64,000 bases of DNA from Owenia fusiformis (taxonomy: Eukaryota > Annelida > Polychaeta > Sabellida > Oweniidae), in the NCBI GenBank assembly GCA_903813345.2, contig CAIIXF020000003.1:4735815-4799814 (forward strand), given 5' to 3'. The notes beneath the pieces are model-generated. The model was not told the DNA's origin. It saw nothing but the letters and a program-made list of their open reading frames with translations, and ran no database searches. Position 1 is the first letter of the stretch, and each line of letters opens with the position of its first letter. Both the position numbers and the translations under genes were made by a program. Of this stretch, positions 36,373 through 48,429 are shown in pieces.

Positions 36373-37003
36373 ATGCATAAACTAGAAAACAAAGACAAAT
36401 AAAAATAGCCATCCATATAAACGTATGGAGTGGTTAATGCCAAATGTCATCGTCTTATTTTTTCGTTAGAACATGTCGTAAGATGTTCACACAGATTTCT
36501 ATCATAGGGAGTAGTCAACACTAGAAATGATAGGCAAAACATGAAGTTTCTATACGCCTATTATATGGCCATATAAGGTGTTGTAATCGGTTTTAACCGA
36601 GAATATCATTGGCCGATCGTACTGGGCTAGTACCGGTCATCGACCGTCCCGCCAGCCTAGCCGTCAGGATGAGTATAAGTCCCTTTGGAAAACAAGTCCA
36701 TAGGACTTGCATTCCTAGGAACGTAGGTCCTTCGGAGGTCCTACAGCAGTGACAGGAATTTAGGTCCATGAAACTCAATATTGATCATATAATTAGTCTG
36801 TACATAAATATACCAAGAAAAACGTATTTCGACAGCCATCCATGATAGCTCACTGAGTTGAGCGTTTGGTAGAAACATATATTTATAATCTAGTAAGAAG
36901 TAGAACCTTTGTTCGACTCCCCTTGGTTTCCCATTTCTTTTTTATATTTTTTTCATTTAATTTTATTTTGGGAAGGTCGGGCTTACTTTAAGCTTTGATA
37001 TTC
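36373..37003. other. Stretch without recognised gene
   Basis: Contains a local inverted motif around 36700-36745 (AGGACTTGCATTCCTAGGAA and AGGTCCTTCGGAGGTCCT). No gene. Confidence 0.35.
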
Positions 37004-38813
37004 CACGCAACAACATTGATAACGTATGGTGACAAAATATACCGTCGTGCACTTTAGCTGTACTGTGTCACTATTAATTGATTTGAAGCAAATCCTATGT
37101 TTGATGTGCGTTTTAAGAATAATCTGAGGAAAACAAAAGGTTTTTATTTTTAATTTCGTGCGTATTCGCTTCGATAGACTTTTAGCTTGCTGATTACGTT
37201 GAAAGATTTTCGAGCAGTAATTTGTTTTGGAGTAAATCTACCCCAAAAACTTATCGGTTAGAAAATGTTTGTTTTTTCACATTTCCTTTAATAATTTTTT
37301 CCCGTGTCGCCTGAAAGTGTAGATTATTTTTATGAGAATATGTTTGTCTCAAATACAATTTTTTAAAATCTAAAATAATTTATGTACTCATCTTAAAGGT
37401 GGAAAGAAACATAAACATAAAACTACACAATTCAGGATGGTCGAAGATTTGATAAATATTATGTATCGGGTATAATTAAAAAATCTGAAATGTACGTTGT
37501 CAATCCTACTGTACGGTGTCATTATTATTGAAATTCATGAGATGTAATATTAAACAATGCAATAATTTTATTATCCAATCGAAGTTCGGAGGGATATAAG
37601 AAACGCCTCCGTCCTTTCATCCATCCGTACGTCCGTCCGTCCGTCTGTCCATCGGGTTTTGCTTCAAGTCAGTTAATAGAGACACCGTACATCTAAAGTG
37701 CAATAACCCAAATACCGTTGGCCCGATTTTGTTGATATTTTGTACACATATACCATATTGGGGTAGAAATTCTGCTCAAAAGCCAATTTTCAAAATGGCC
37801 GCTCATTTAAAACGGCGGCTGTTTTAGTGCCGATTTTACAGTAATTTAGGCACAACATGTAAAACTGTAATAGCAATATGTTTTAGATTTAGAAAATATA
37901 AAGGATATTAATAAAAATAGAAATGTAGATATCGAAGAAGCATATTGCAGCCATCTCTAAAAATGGCGGCCTTTACACGCTATTTTATGATTCTTGCTGA
38001 AACTTGAAAAGTAGTGGAGCGATTTTTTCATATTTGATATGTGAATACTATAAGCGAGGTACATTGTCTAAAGACAATTTTGGTAGACATTTTACCGTTT
38101 TTTACTATCACTCGAAAAGTAGTGGAACATTTTTTTTCACATTTAATATGTGAATACTATAAGCATGGCTAACTGTCTATTGACATTTTGGGGAGTAGAC
38201 GGCCATTTTGAAAAATGGCCACCATTTCTACGTGTGATTTTTACCTTTTTCACTATAACTCAAAAAGAAGTAGGGCAATTTTGTTCATATTTGATACGTG
38301 AATACTCATAAGCACTCTCTTCTGACATTTTGGCAAGTAGACGGCCATTTTGAAAAATGGCTGCCATTGACGTGTGCGAAGGGTGATCATGAATTTCTGG
38401 ACCGTTGGCTCTATTATCTATTTTTGCAATTTATATTCTTTCCTAGTAATTTTTCACCCAAAATTGGAACACACTATGTACCATTTACCTTAAATAAGAC
38501 TCAGTGCGTCAGGGGAAAAATTATCGAAGGAAATGTTAAAAAACCAACCTTTTCCAACCGATAAATTTTGTGGGTAGATTTAAGTAACGAAAAAAGAGAA
38601 TCTTTTAACGTAATCAGAAAGATAAAAGTCTTTCGAAGCAAATACACAAGAAATTAAAAATGAAATCCTTTATATGTTCCTCAGATTAGATTTTTAAGAC
38701 GTACAACAAACCTACATCATAGTTTTTGTTTCAAATCAGTTAATGGTGACACAGATCCTCTAAAGTGTACGACGGTATATTTTGTCACTGTACGTTATTG
38801 ATGGCTGGGCGTG
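37004..38813. mobile_element. 1.8 kb element with ~300-bp terminal inverted repeats
   Basis: 37004-37320 is matched in inverse by 38497-38813. Shared segments in order include GTGACAAAATATACCGTCGT, CACTTTAG, AATCTGAGGAA, GACTTTTA, CTGATTACGTT, ATCTACCC and TTATCGGTT. Identity is roughly 75-80% by eye. The interior contains a dispersed-repeat segment with a CCGT microsatellite (37572-37660) and three copies of a ~115-150 bp unit around GTGAATACTATAAGC, plus the near-palindrome GGCCATTTTGAAAAATGGCC (twice). No transposase is seen, so it is a non-autonomous long-TIR or foldback element. The target duplication is not clear. Confidence 0.75.
37572..37660 (-). repeat. End of the ATCCCAACGAAC-family repeat with CCGT microsatellite
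   Basis: TTATCCAATCGAAGTTCGGA followed by GGGATATA, CGCCTCCGTCC and a CCGT/CCGTA/CTGT tract, the same order (inverted) as the right ends at 48300-48410 and 59200-59414. It sits inside the long-TIR element. Confidence 0.65.
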
Positions 38814-38860
38814 AACAATAAACCAACACATATTTGATTTGGTAAGTGTGGTGAGTAAAT

Positions 38861-39000
38861 ACAGGGTGGGCCAACAAAAAACGCCACTTTTTTTCAAGAC
38901 ACTACAACATTTTTATTGTCCAACCTACATACCCCAAATTTTGCAGTTATCTAGTGCCAAGGGTTCTTAGTAATAATATAATGTAACAAGTCCTTCAACT
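38861..39000 (+). mobile_element. Tc1/mariner-like left end running into the gap
   Basis: ACAGGGTGGGCCAACAAAAA followed by ACGCCAC is a typical mariner-class outer end. About 130 bp of following sequence precedes the run of N, so any transposase would be in the unsequenced part. Confidence 0.5.
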
Positions 39001-39500
39001 NNNNNNNNNNNNNNNNNNNNNNNNNNNNNNNNNNNNNNNNNNNNNNNNNNNNNNNNNNNNNNNNNNNNNNNNNNNNNNNNNNNNNNNNNNNNNNNNNNNN
39101 NNNNNNNNNNNNNNNNNNNNNNNNNNNNNNNNNNNNNNNNNNNNNNNNNNNNNNNNNNNNNNNNNNNNNNNNNNNNNNNNNNNNNNNNNNNNNNNNNNNN
39201 NNNNNNNNNNNNNNNNNNNNNNNNNNNNNNNNNNNNNNNNNNNNNNNNNNNNNNNNNNNNNNNNNNNNNNNNNNNNNNNNNNNNNNNNNNNNNNNNNNNN
39301 NNNNNNNNNNNNNNNNNNNNNNNNNNNNNNNNNNNNNNNNNNNNNNNNNNNNNNNNNNNNNNNNNNNNNNNNNNNNNNNNNNNNNNNNNNNNNNNNNNNN
39401 NNNNNNNNNNNNNNNNNNNNNNNNNNNNNNNNNNNNNNNNNNNNNNNNNNNNNNNNNNNNNNNNNNNNNNNNNNNNNNNNNNNNNNNNNNNNNNNNNNNN
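39001..39500. other. Assembly gap (500 N)
   Basis: Exactly 500 N, a conventional placeholder length; the real size is unknown. Any frame spanning it is meaningless. Confidence 0.99.
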
Positions 39501-39559
39501 ACGGTAATTAAGGTCGTCACATAGGTTGGCGTTTCGAATTTAAATGCAAGCTTAAACTC

Positions 39560-40000
39560 CCTAATAATACATCTTCGCCTCCTACGAAGAAATGTAAAAG
39601 AGAAGGATTGATAAGGAGAGCTTTTAAGAAGTTTCTAACTTTTTTTTATTCTGTAAGTGATCATCATGGAATTTAGACATATTTTTTTAGAATGGATTTT
39701 TAGGTGGATTTTGACATCCTGAAATATTGTACCCGGTATTTGCATTATCAAAACGTTCGTTTCTACAACGTTTTCGTGAAGCCATGAAATTCCATTTTCT
39801 ATTTTTAACCATTACCTTTTGCTTAATTAAATAAAAAAACCTAGTACTGTACGAGCAAAATAAAATATGTCTAAGCTAGAAGATGAAGTAAAGTCTTAGT
39901 TTTCGTAAAGAAACCGATGCGCATTCCACCAGAAGTATCTTTTAAGATTTTTTTAGAATTGGTTCCACTATTCTGGTCATTCTAATTAGTTTTTTTGTTT
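39560..40000 (-). repeat. Dispersed repeat, longer inverted partner of 33540-33720
   Basis: The reverse complement repeats the segments of 33540-33720 in the same order, with about 290 bp of extra internal sequence (39610-39900). The pair is inverted around a 6 kb stretch that includes the gap. Confidence 0.6.
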
Positions 40001-41099
40001 TTTTTATACAAAAATGTATTCCTTTAGTTAACAATAATAGACATGCAATTGATTGCCAAAGTTTTATAAAAAAAAACATAAGCAGCAATTTTAGACATAA
40101 GAGAGGTTTCGCAAAACGATTTTTAGCTCAACGGATCCGTAGCCGTAACGTATTGACCCGATTTATGCGTAGTCAGTTCAATTTATACGTGAAGCGATAC
40201 GGAAAACACGAAAAATGAGGCTTTTCTACGTTGGTCACTTCGGTCAAGTCAAGTAACTTATTCAACATTCGATAATCGTATGTTCATCAGTATTCACTAA
40301 GAATGGTGCCACGATTGAAGTAAACCTCTGGTTAATTATTTTCAATAAACCTATCAGCAAACGTGTAAATGATAATTTTGTTACAAGTTGGTGAAGCAAT
40401 CTTGGGGATATGGCCTAAATTTCTGATTTTCCACTGTGTCGCTGTATACCCCTACTTCAAAAGATGTATGTTATTTGTCATTTTTCATAATGAACCAACC
40501 ATAAATGTATTTTTTCTTGTTTACATACAGAATGAACTTTCTGTTTTCAAATATTGAAAGATGGTACTGCATTTATTTGTTCATGATATGGAGCAAACAA
40601 ATGCGTGTCAATTTACACTGTAATATCCTACATACTTATATTTCAAGGGATGTTTTGAAGAATAATCAAGAAAATCCATGTTTTCAAATGGATTCTTCCT
40701 TTTCAAAGAACGTAAATGATACGCGGTTTGAAAAACCAACAATTCTTGGTTAAAACAAATATTTTGAAAGTTGTGATTTCGAATATAATATCCTACTCAA
40801 TGAAATTTGTTGTTAATTGTTAATTTTTTCTTTCGGAAGGCACATTGCTGGATCACAGAATCTTGCCTTGTTCGAGATGCACGAAAAGTGTATTGTTAAT
40901 ACATGACGTCGTTCGAATATTTGGATGTGATTGACGTTTTCGTTAATCTCCTACCACTGTAACTTCCTACTTAATTTTTGAAAGCCAAATACGAGGTATG
41001 ATAGTCACGAATTAAAATTTAAGTCACACGTTGATGCATACATCATGTGTGTACATTAACTGTCGAATACATGCCGACTTACATTTATATAAAATGGAC
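40001..41099. other. Stretch without recognised gene
   Basis: AT-rich. Frames of 62 and 82 codons at 40369 and 40505 lack motifs. Confidence 0.4.
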
Positions 41100-43557
41100 C
41101 GTTTATGTGAACCTATACCCCAGCAGACCAATCCAACCCAGAAAACCTTATTGGAGTGCTGAGCTTCAATCATTATGGGATAAGGTTCAAAAGCTGAACA
41201 AACATGGATACAACGCAAAGATACAGCGAAAAGAAAATGTCTCAAAGCAACTTATTGTATTGAAAGGCGTTGTTTTGATAGGAGTCTAAGGAAAGCTAAG
41301 CGCCGATATCAGAAGCAAAAACAAGACCATCTATTTGATCTGTACAAATCATCCAGTTCACAGGACTTTTGGAAATACATAGGGAAAATAGGAATAGCCA
41401 ACGAGCGTACCAAAGATGTTCCATGGGCAATGAAAAATCAATCTGGTGAATTGGTGTATGATAAACAGATAGTTCTGAACCACTGGGCTGACACATATGA
41501 AAAATTATATTCATCCGCTCAGAATAATCCTATGTTTGACTCTGATCACTTAGAATATATAAAACAACAAGTGGCCAATATAGAAAGTAATGATACTGAC
41601 AATAATTTAGACATAAATAAAGACATTTCTTTTAGGAGGTTGTAGAGGCAGTCGGTAGGGCCAAAGTCCGTAAAGCTGTAGGAGTTGACTCTATACCAGC
41701 TGAGGCTTTGAAAAATCCACTTTGTATAACCATGTTACACAGAATTATGTTACTCTGTTTTAACTCTGGCACTGTGCCAAGTCAGTGGATGGAGGGTATT
41801 ATACACCCAATTATATAAAGATGGAGACCCATGTAATCCTCTGAACTATCGTGCCATCACATTGATATCCGTGCCTTGCAAGGTCTACACTGATATTTTG
41901 AACAAGCGCCTAACTCAATTCCTCGAGGACAATAACCTTATTCATGATGAACAAGGGGGCTTTCGCAAGGGACGTGGTTGTCAAGAACAAGTTCACAGTG
42001 TCTACTCAATCATCAATAATAGGAAACTTTCTAAGCTCGATACTTTTATTTGCTATATTGACGCAACTAAGGCATTCTCGAGTGTTAATCGAGACTGTCT
42101 ATGGTATAAACTCAATAAGATTGGCATCAAAGGCAAAATATTTAAAGCAGTTCAATCCCTATATGAAGATGTGACATGTAAAATCCGTATAAATGGTCTA
42201 CTATCTCCAAAAGTAAATGTAAGTAATAGCTGCCGGGAAGGCTGTCTGCTATCCCCGACATTATTTTCAGTGTATGTGAATGATCTAGTGTCCGACATTA
42301 ACAGTCTACAATGTGGAATACAAATGGAGGACGAGAACATTGGCATCCTTCTTTATGCTGATGACATAGCGCTTATTGCAAGCTCAACTGATAACTTACA
42401 ACAGATGTTAAACACTCTACATGAATGGTGCCGCAAATGGAGACTTCTAATTAACCCTCGAAAATCTAAAATAGTGCATTATCGCCCAAAATCACATCCT
42501 AGGTCAGACTTTGCTTTTAAATGTGGGGACTTTGATGTACAGACACTTATAAATATCTGGGGATCTGGCTTCAAGAGCACGTGGACTCAACACATTCTGC
42601 CAGAGAAATTGCAAAATCAGCAAATAGAGCCCTGAGTGTGATTATCAGCAAATACAAGCAAACTGGGGGTATGGAGTTCACAGTTTACAACAAGCTCTAT
42701 GACTCTTTAGTCCAGCCTATAGGGGGCCCCCTATACTAAACTATGGTTCATCTATATTTGGCCTCAACCAACATCAATGCCTGAACAATGTTCAAAATAA
42801 AGCTGGCAAGTTCTTTCTAGGTGTAAACAAACGCACTCAGTAATGAGGCTGTTAGAGGAGATCTCGGATGGGACACTCCACATTTAAAACAAAAGGTGGA
42901 ATGTGCTAGATTGTTCATTAAACTGAAGTCCATGAATCATAATAGGCTGAATTTTAAAATACATGAATGGTTCATTAAACGGAAAAGCAGTTGGGACTTT
43001 AAAGTTAATTCAATGTTAAATACATGTAATATAGATATCACTGGTCATACCAAGGACATTTTAAAACAGTTTACTTACTCTCTTCGAAATTCTGATAAAT
43101 TTATCCATAACATTGGGATGATAGAAATAATGAAATAAATGGCAATAAATTGAGGCAATACAGACTGTACAAATATGGTGTTTGCAAGGAAGGGTATTTG
43201 GCCCTACCTAAGCATCACCGTAGGTCACTTGCTAGATTCAGAACTGGTACTTTGCCCTTAGCAATTGAAACAGGGCGCTACACAGGTATACCATTACACG
43301 AAAGGAAATGCTTATTATGTGACATGAATTGTATTGAAGATGAAAAGCATTTCTTATTAGAATGTAGCCATTATGATGATCTAAGATGTAAATTTTATGA
43401 AAATGTTAAACAGAAATTGCCTTATTTAGATGTAACATCAGCCAATTCTACACTTCTTTTTGTCTCCATTATGAATTGTACTTTACTCCAAAGACCATTA
43501 GGAGCTTTAGTTTACAATATGTGCAATAAGATATCTCTTAATATTGATAGGCTATAA
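41100..43557 (+). pseudogene. Frameshifted LINE open reading frame with reverse transcriptase (CR1/jockey-like)
   Basis: Translated pieces in changing frames read as one polyprotein. There is a linker (RPIQPRKPYWSAELQSLWD at ~41126; KAKRRYQKQKQDHLFDLYKS at ~41297). The reverse-transcriptase palm spans ~41640-42560: NYRAITLISVPCKVYTDILN, IDATKAFSSVNRD (motif A, usual KAFD changed to KAFS), GCLLSPTLFSVYVNDL (motif B) and LLYADDIALIA (catalytic YADD). Thumb remnants follow. The 43150-43557 piece ends in a C2HC-like CLLCDMNCIEDEKHFLLECS, typical of CR1/jockey-type C-termini. Breaks include a stop near 41643, a frameshift near 41816, another near 42550 and several at 42635-43150. The endonuclease domain is missing at the 5' side. 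It is a dead copy. Confidence 0.88.
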
Positions 43558-44335
43558 AGGCTAGGCTGAGTATGCATGTCACCTAAGTTTCTTGTATAAA
43601 ATATCTATCTAAAAATGTATCTAGTCAGAAGCTCCTTGGTTTTATGACGCCTCTCTTTGGTGCTTTGAACTATCGACCGTGGGGAAGATGGTCTTGAACA
43701 CTACTACTCTTGTTGTATTTATTCACTCATGCAAATCACATTTATTGCAATATATGTATTTATTGCAATATTTGATAACTTGCAACTCACATTTAGTGCA
43801 ATATATGTATTTTTTATGCAAGATGCACCTCACATTTAGTGCAATATATGTATTAATTGTATTATTTGTCTTCAACCATATGCATTTTGTATTTCACATT
43901 TAGTGCAATATTCATATTTATTGTAATATTTGACCAGATGCAACATGCTACTCACATTTAGTGCAATATATGTATTTATTATGCAATATCCATCTTACAT
44001 TGGGTGCAATATATCGTATTGAATGAAATGATTGACAATATGATTCCATGAACTGCTAATTTATGCCAAACTGATTTTAAGAGTTGTAAATTGATATTAT
44101 TGGTTTTAATGTATAAATCTTTACCAGAGACATTATATGTCTCTGTCTTTATGAATGTTGACCCAAGCTGCCCATTGGGGGTAGTAATGGGTGACACTTA
44201 GATATAATGTATACTGTGTCTCATAAGTCGGCACCAGCTGGTGATGTTACAAAATGTTGTTTTTATTATGTATTTTATATGTATATTGTAATATCAGTGA
44301 CACAAAAATAAACTATTTTAAACTAAACTAAACTA
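43558..44335 (+). mobile_element. 3' untranslated part and tail of the LINE
   Basis: Follows the last codon of the LINE and ends in repeated TAAAC/TAAACT (44305-44333), a short-repeat tail of non-LTR type. It contains an irregular array (43737-43990) of CACATTTAGTGCAATATATG units spaced 43-64 bp. Confidence 0.65.
43737..43990 (+). repeat. Irregular repeats in the LINE 3' UTR
   Basis: CACATTTAGTGCAAT-like units at about 43737, 43788, 43831, 43895 and 43953, followed by ATATGTATTTATT. Spacing varies. Confidence 0.7.
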
Positions 44336-44388
44336 TAAATATCCACAGTTAATTTAAATCATCAATTCTCGAAACGGTTTATCATACA

Positions 44389-45890
44389 GGGCGTATCAAA
44401 AAACGCAACAAGTAGTTATCTCGTAAAATCACAAAACTAATGATGACTACATCAATTTCATTCAATGTACCAGAAAGCCACGTCTCTCCTCTTTGCAATG
44501 ATATGTCATTTCATTCTCATGTGGTAATGGTTGGGTGAGAAATCCTTCCATTTGCACAGTGGGTCAAAATCGGCTCTGCTCCAAGTTTTAGATATTGCAA
44601 AAATCAGTACAAGGGCTAAGTGCCAATGGAAGTTCCCCTGACTTGAATTGTTGTGACTTTTCTTTTGGAGCTATCTCAGGAGCATCTGTGCTCACAATTC
44701 CTCCACCAGATATTGCAAAACCTCGAGAAAGAATTGCCCATGGGCTGCTTTTCTCTGCTTTAACCCACAGATGACTCAGGGCTGAACCATGCATGACATG
44801 GACAGATGAGCGCATCTTTATGTGCAAGGAAGTGGTGGCAATTTTGAGGGGTTATAGGATGTATTCTTGCAAGAGTATGAGTATGAACACTTTACTGTCT
44901 ATGCCACACCTGTCACACCTTCTTCCAATAGCTCCTATGCCCCTTGTACTGACTTTTGCAATGTTTAATACTTAGGTCCGAGCTGAATTTTGCCCAACTT
45001 TGCAAAATTAATGATTATTCGGCCAATCATGACTCTCTGTGAATGAATGATATTCCATCGCAAAGAGGAGTAATTTGGCTTTTTGGTACATTGAATGAAA
45101 AGGATGCAGTCAGCATTGGTTTTATGTTTTCTTCCAATATTGCACCAGGCTCCGTACACTGACTTTTGCGATGTTTATAACTTGGTCCAAAGCTAATTTT
45201 GGCCCACTTTGCAAATCAGGGCTTGCATTTAAGGTACATGTTAAGGACTCAAAAATAATTTGGAGGATGCAAAAATTGAAAATATTTCCGTTTTTTGGAC
45301 GCAAAATTTTTTTAGGTCAATACTACAATGTGTTTACAACGATACCTAACAAAAACAAATAATTATGATCTCTCACCTTTATTTGAATCGTAAATAAGGC
45401 TCAACATGTTGAATATTTACAATTAACAAATAATCATGATTCTCTCGAATTTTTTCGACTTTGTTTATTTTTAGATTTGAAACCATGACACACCATTCAG
45501 AAACAAATATTAGGTTATTCATGAAATAGAATGTATTCATTGTCGAATGAACGAACATGCATTTATTCAGTCCGTACTAAACGTTTACTTCCGTTTTAAA
45601 TTCGCGGCAAGAAATCAAAAACAAAATTAACTTCAAGGTGTTTTGGTAAAAAATGCTTTTAAAATAAACTTATACCTCAAAACAGGCTAGAAATAGGGAA
45701 CGCACTTTTTTTTCAAAGGACACACTTTTTTTAAAAATTGCGTCCTTAGGACTCACAAATTTTCTAACCTAATGCAAGCGCTGCAAATGGAATGATTACT
45801 CGCTCAACCATGACCAAATATCAATGAATGATATATCATTGTAAAGAGGAGACATGTGGCTTTATGGTGCATTGGACTAGAAAATGGCAA
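44389..45890. mobile_element. Composite inverted-repeat element, partly Tc1/mariner-like, hosting a MITE
   Basis: The left end ACAGGGCGTATCAAAAAACG is mariner-like. The segment 44450-44600 (ACCAGAAAGCCACGTCTCTC, CTCTTTGCAATGAT, GGGTCAAAATCGGCTCTG) is repeated inverted twice to the right, at ~44930-45090 and at ~45120-45890; the latter is split by a 567-bp MITE. Between the arms a plus frame begins MTWTDERIFMCKEVV, vaguely like Myb/SANT-type leaders of transposon proteins, but it is short and unsupported. No transposase is visible. Confidence 0.55.
45217..45783 (-). mobile_element. 567-bp hAT-like MITE, CAGGGCTTGCA ends
   Basis: Ends CAGGGCTTGCATT and AATGCAAGCGCTG are inverted. A second copy, inverted, is at 49074-49643 and is about 90% alike by eye. 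(G)CAAAT flanks both sides. The related unsplit segment ACTTTGCAAAATTAATGATT (44994) shows what the host sequence looks like without the insertion. No coding frame. Confidence 0.8.
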
Positions 45891-45892
45891 CT

Positions 45893-46310
45893 CCACGGAG
45901 TAGCAAATCCCAACGAACACTACTAGTATATAAATCATCAATCTGTACAGTCACAATGTAATATTTACCATCTACTCTGACCTTCAATAAATATTTTAAA
46001 TCATTGTAGTATCATGTAACCATAACAAGATAACTCTAAGTAATGACGAATTTCTGCTCTAGTCAGCCATTTTGAATTTTCAGAGGCGCAAATCAGAAAA
46101 ACAATGCCATAATTGTGATCTACTCTGAAATTCCTTCAATTTGAGTATAATATAGCCATATATGTACATTTAAGAGATCAGAAAATAATTGCGAAATCCC
46201 GCATTAGGCGGCCATTTTGAATTTTTGAGGCCCGAATCAGAAAAACGTTACAATATTTGCAATCTACTCTAAATTGCCTTTCATTTGAGGTATAATAAAG
46301 CTATACTTAA
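45893..46310 (+). mobile_element. Left half of the ATCCCAACGAAC-end element
   Basis: GGCAACTCC-CGGAGTAGCAA precedes ATCCCAACGAAC (45907-45918). Blocks with AGCCATTTTGAATTTT, TCAATTTGAGTATAATATAG and GGCGGCCATTTTGAATTTT follow, in the order of the full copy at 58594-59420. Similarity stops at about 46310. Confidence 0.7.
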
Positions 46311-47989
46311 AGAGACTCTATTGAGACTTCTCTGTGGCATTTTTTCTTTATTCCTTTTTGTTTTGAATTTTTAACACCATAACATTAACTAACTACTCAA
46401 TATGCAACTTTTCACCACGTAGAATTTTAAAATTTTAAGTTTGAAAATTCCATTTTTATAATGGAGCTCAATGGGAAAAACGACACAATTTGAATTCTTT
46501 TCAAACGTAGCGGTGCGATTTTCTTGAAATTGACAGATATAATAAATATTGGAAAGGCGAAATGTTTGAAGAAAAATGAAGAAAATTCACCATCCTGGTT
46601 ACGCAAAATATAAAAAAATGTGAAATAATCATAAAAACCTGTAAAAATAGATTGAAGGGGGTGATAGTCATTTTTAATGTGCCTCTCACTACTACAGGGT
46701 AACCATAGTTTTGGTAATGGTTTACTAATTTTAAAAGCATATCTTCCAGTATGTGTATCAAGCACAAGTAATACAATAAGTGAGTTATCATTAATTGGAA
46801 TGGTATTATTGTATTCCTCAGCAATGACGACAAAAAGGTAAAATCGATCATATCACATACTAGTTCTTACCATCAGATCGATCGATTATAATGCATTTTA
46901 AACAATATGGCAATAGATCTTCAAATTCAAGAATTGAGCTAAATTGTAAATTGAGCTAAATTGTAAATTACTATTCCCTTATAACTGTATAATCCTCTTC
47001 TCCGAATCATACTGAATTATAATATTTCGATATGCTTATTTTTGCTGCTGTAGTTTAGGTCACTTGATGAGATATTCAGTAACATGCTAAATAATCACTT
47101 GTAATAAGCAATATGAATTCTTCAACACAATCATTTTCAACAGCTTTTCAACACAATCCTGAATTTAGTGATCTGACCCTTAAAATACTTTTCAGGGGGA
47201 ATAGTTTGTCCACCTGTAGACGTGGAGCATCTTTTTCTAGCCATATTTTCCTATGCCTGCTGGAATACCTATTTCAGTGTGCAAGTTTAGCATTGTTTTC
47301 CCATTGATCATTTGAGTTCTCACATCAATATTATGTGGAAATAAAAATGATAAGATGTCAAAAAGAGTAGTTTACTTTATTGTAAGAAATCAAAAATAAA
47401 ATAAGGTTTGGGCAGGAAGGGAACAGGTGAAATCCTTGGGATACATGAATTAATTAATTATACGAAACATATTCATGTTTCTACAATTTAGGGTAACCCT
47501 GTGTTTTATTCTACTGGGACTGGTTATACCATTGCAAAATATTACAAAAATATTATTATTTACTTATTATCATAATTCAATGTGACAATATCAGTCTTAT
47601 CTTCAAATTTGTCTATTATATAATAGTTTGCCTGTAAGGTTGGGCAAGCCGTCTTTTACGTTGATTGTATAAGATGTTGATTTTGCAAAGCTCTTATGGG
47701 CTAATTCTACAATATGTACTGTAACATATATATGTAAGGGTGCCAGTATGTAGTCCAGTATATAGTAAACAAAGGAGTATTTTGGTCAACTCAATACATC
47801 TGATAAACACTACATGAAGTGTTTTCTATGCAATGATTATATACAGGCACTTATTCATTGTTACTGCGAATTTCAAAAGCCTCCAAATTGTGTGGAATAG
47901 AGCATGCAATGTTTTTCAGTTTCAAGCAGGTTTTAGTACATTCTGACCAATTGTATTTTCAGACTTATTCATTTCATGATTATGTAATA
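46311..47989. other. Stretch without recognised gene
   Basis: Overlapping minus frames of 112 and 116 codons at 46427-46851 are Phe/Ile-rich and lack known motifs; I do not call them. Nothing else is recognised. Confidence 0.4.
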
Positions 47990-48415
47990 CTGACCTACTT
48001 ATCTGCCTAGCATATCTTTAAAAAACATCTCAAAATTAACGCAAATTCCTGTTTTCCCGTTCCCCCGTTTACGGCCCCTGGGGGTCAGAGTGAAAAACCC
48101 GGGATATACATGAAATAGATAGATGTTGTTAATATACTACCAAAATTTCAAATAATAATATTTATTATTTTGGTTTAAAATGAAAAACATAAGATTTTTG
48201 CGAAAAATTCCCGCCATTTTTTTACTGGCGGCCATCTTGAAAAAAATATTTTTTGCGTAAAACTGTTCACCAATATACATCTTTCCACCAAATATGAAGA
48301 AAATCTGTGGACTAGTATTCGAGTTATCTTCCGGACGGACGGACGGACTGACTGACTGACGGATGGAGGGCTTCACTATATCCCTACAGAACTTCGTTCG
48401 TTGGGATAATGAAAT
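47990..48415 (+). mobile_element. Right half of the ATCCCAACGAAC-end element
   Basis: Matches 59021-59414: ACTACCAAAATTTCAAATAA, GGCGGCCATCTTGAAAAAA, ACATCTTTCCACCAAATATG, GAGTTATCTTCCGGACGGAC, then a short GGAC/TGAC tract, then CTTCACTATATCCCTACAGA and the end GTTCGTTGGGAT. The minus-strand frame of 110 codons across it is incidental. Confidence 0.75.
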
Positions 48416-48429
48416 CAATGCTGTTATCA

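Noticed and set aside
38951-39520. 189-codon minus-strand frame
   Set aside because: It is almost entirely the run of N.
44793-44975. Possible Myb/SANT-like start (MTWTDERIFMCKEVV)
   Set aside because: Only about 15 residues are suggestive and the frame then loses similarity; kept only as a note under the composite element.
46427-46851. Overlapping 112- and 116-codon minus frames, hydrophobic
   Set aside because: Phe/Ile/Leu-rich translation of AT-rich DNA; no defined membrane-protein family and two competing frames.
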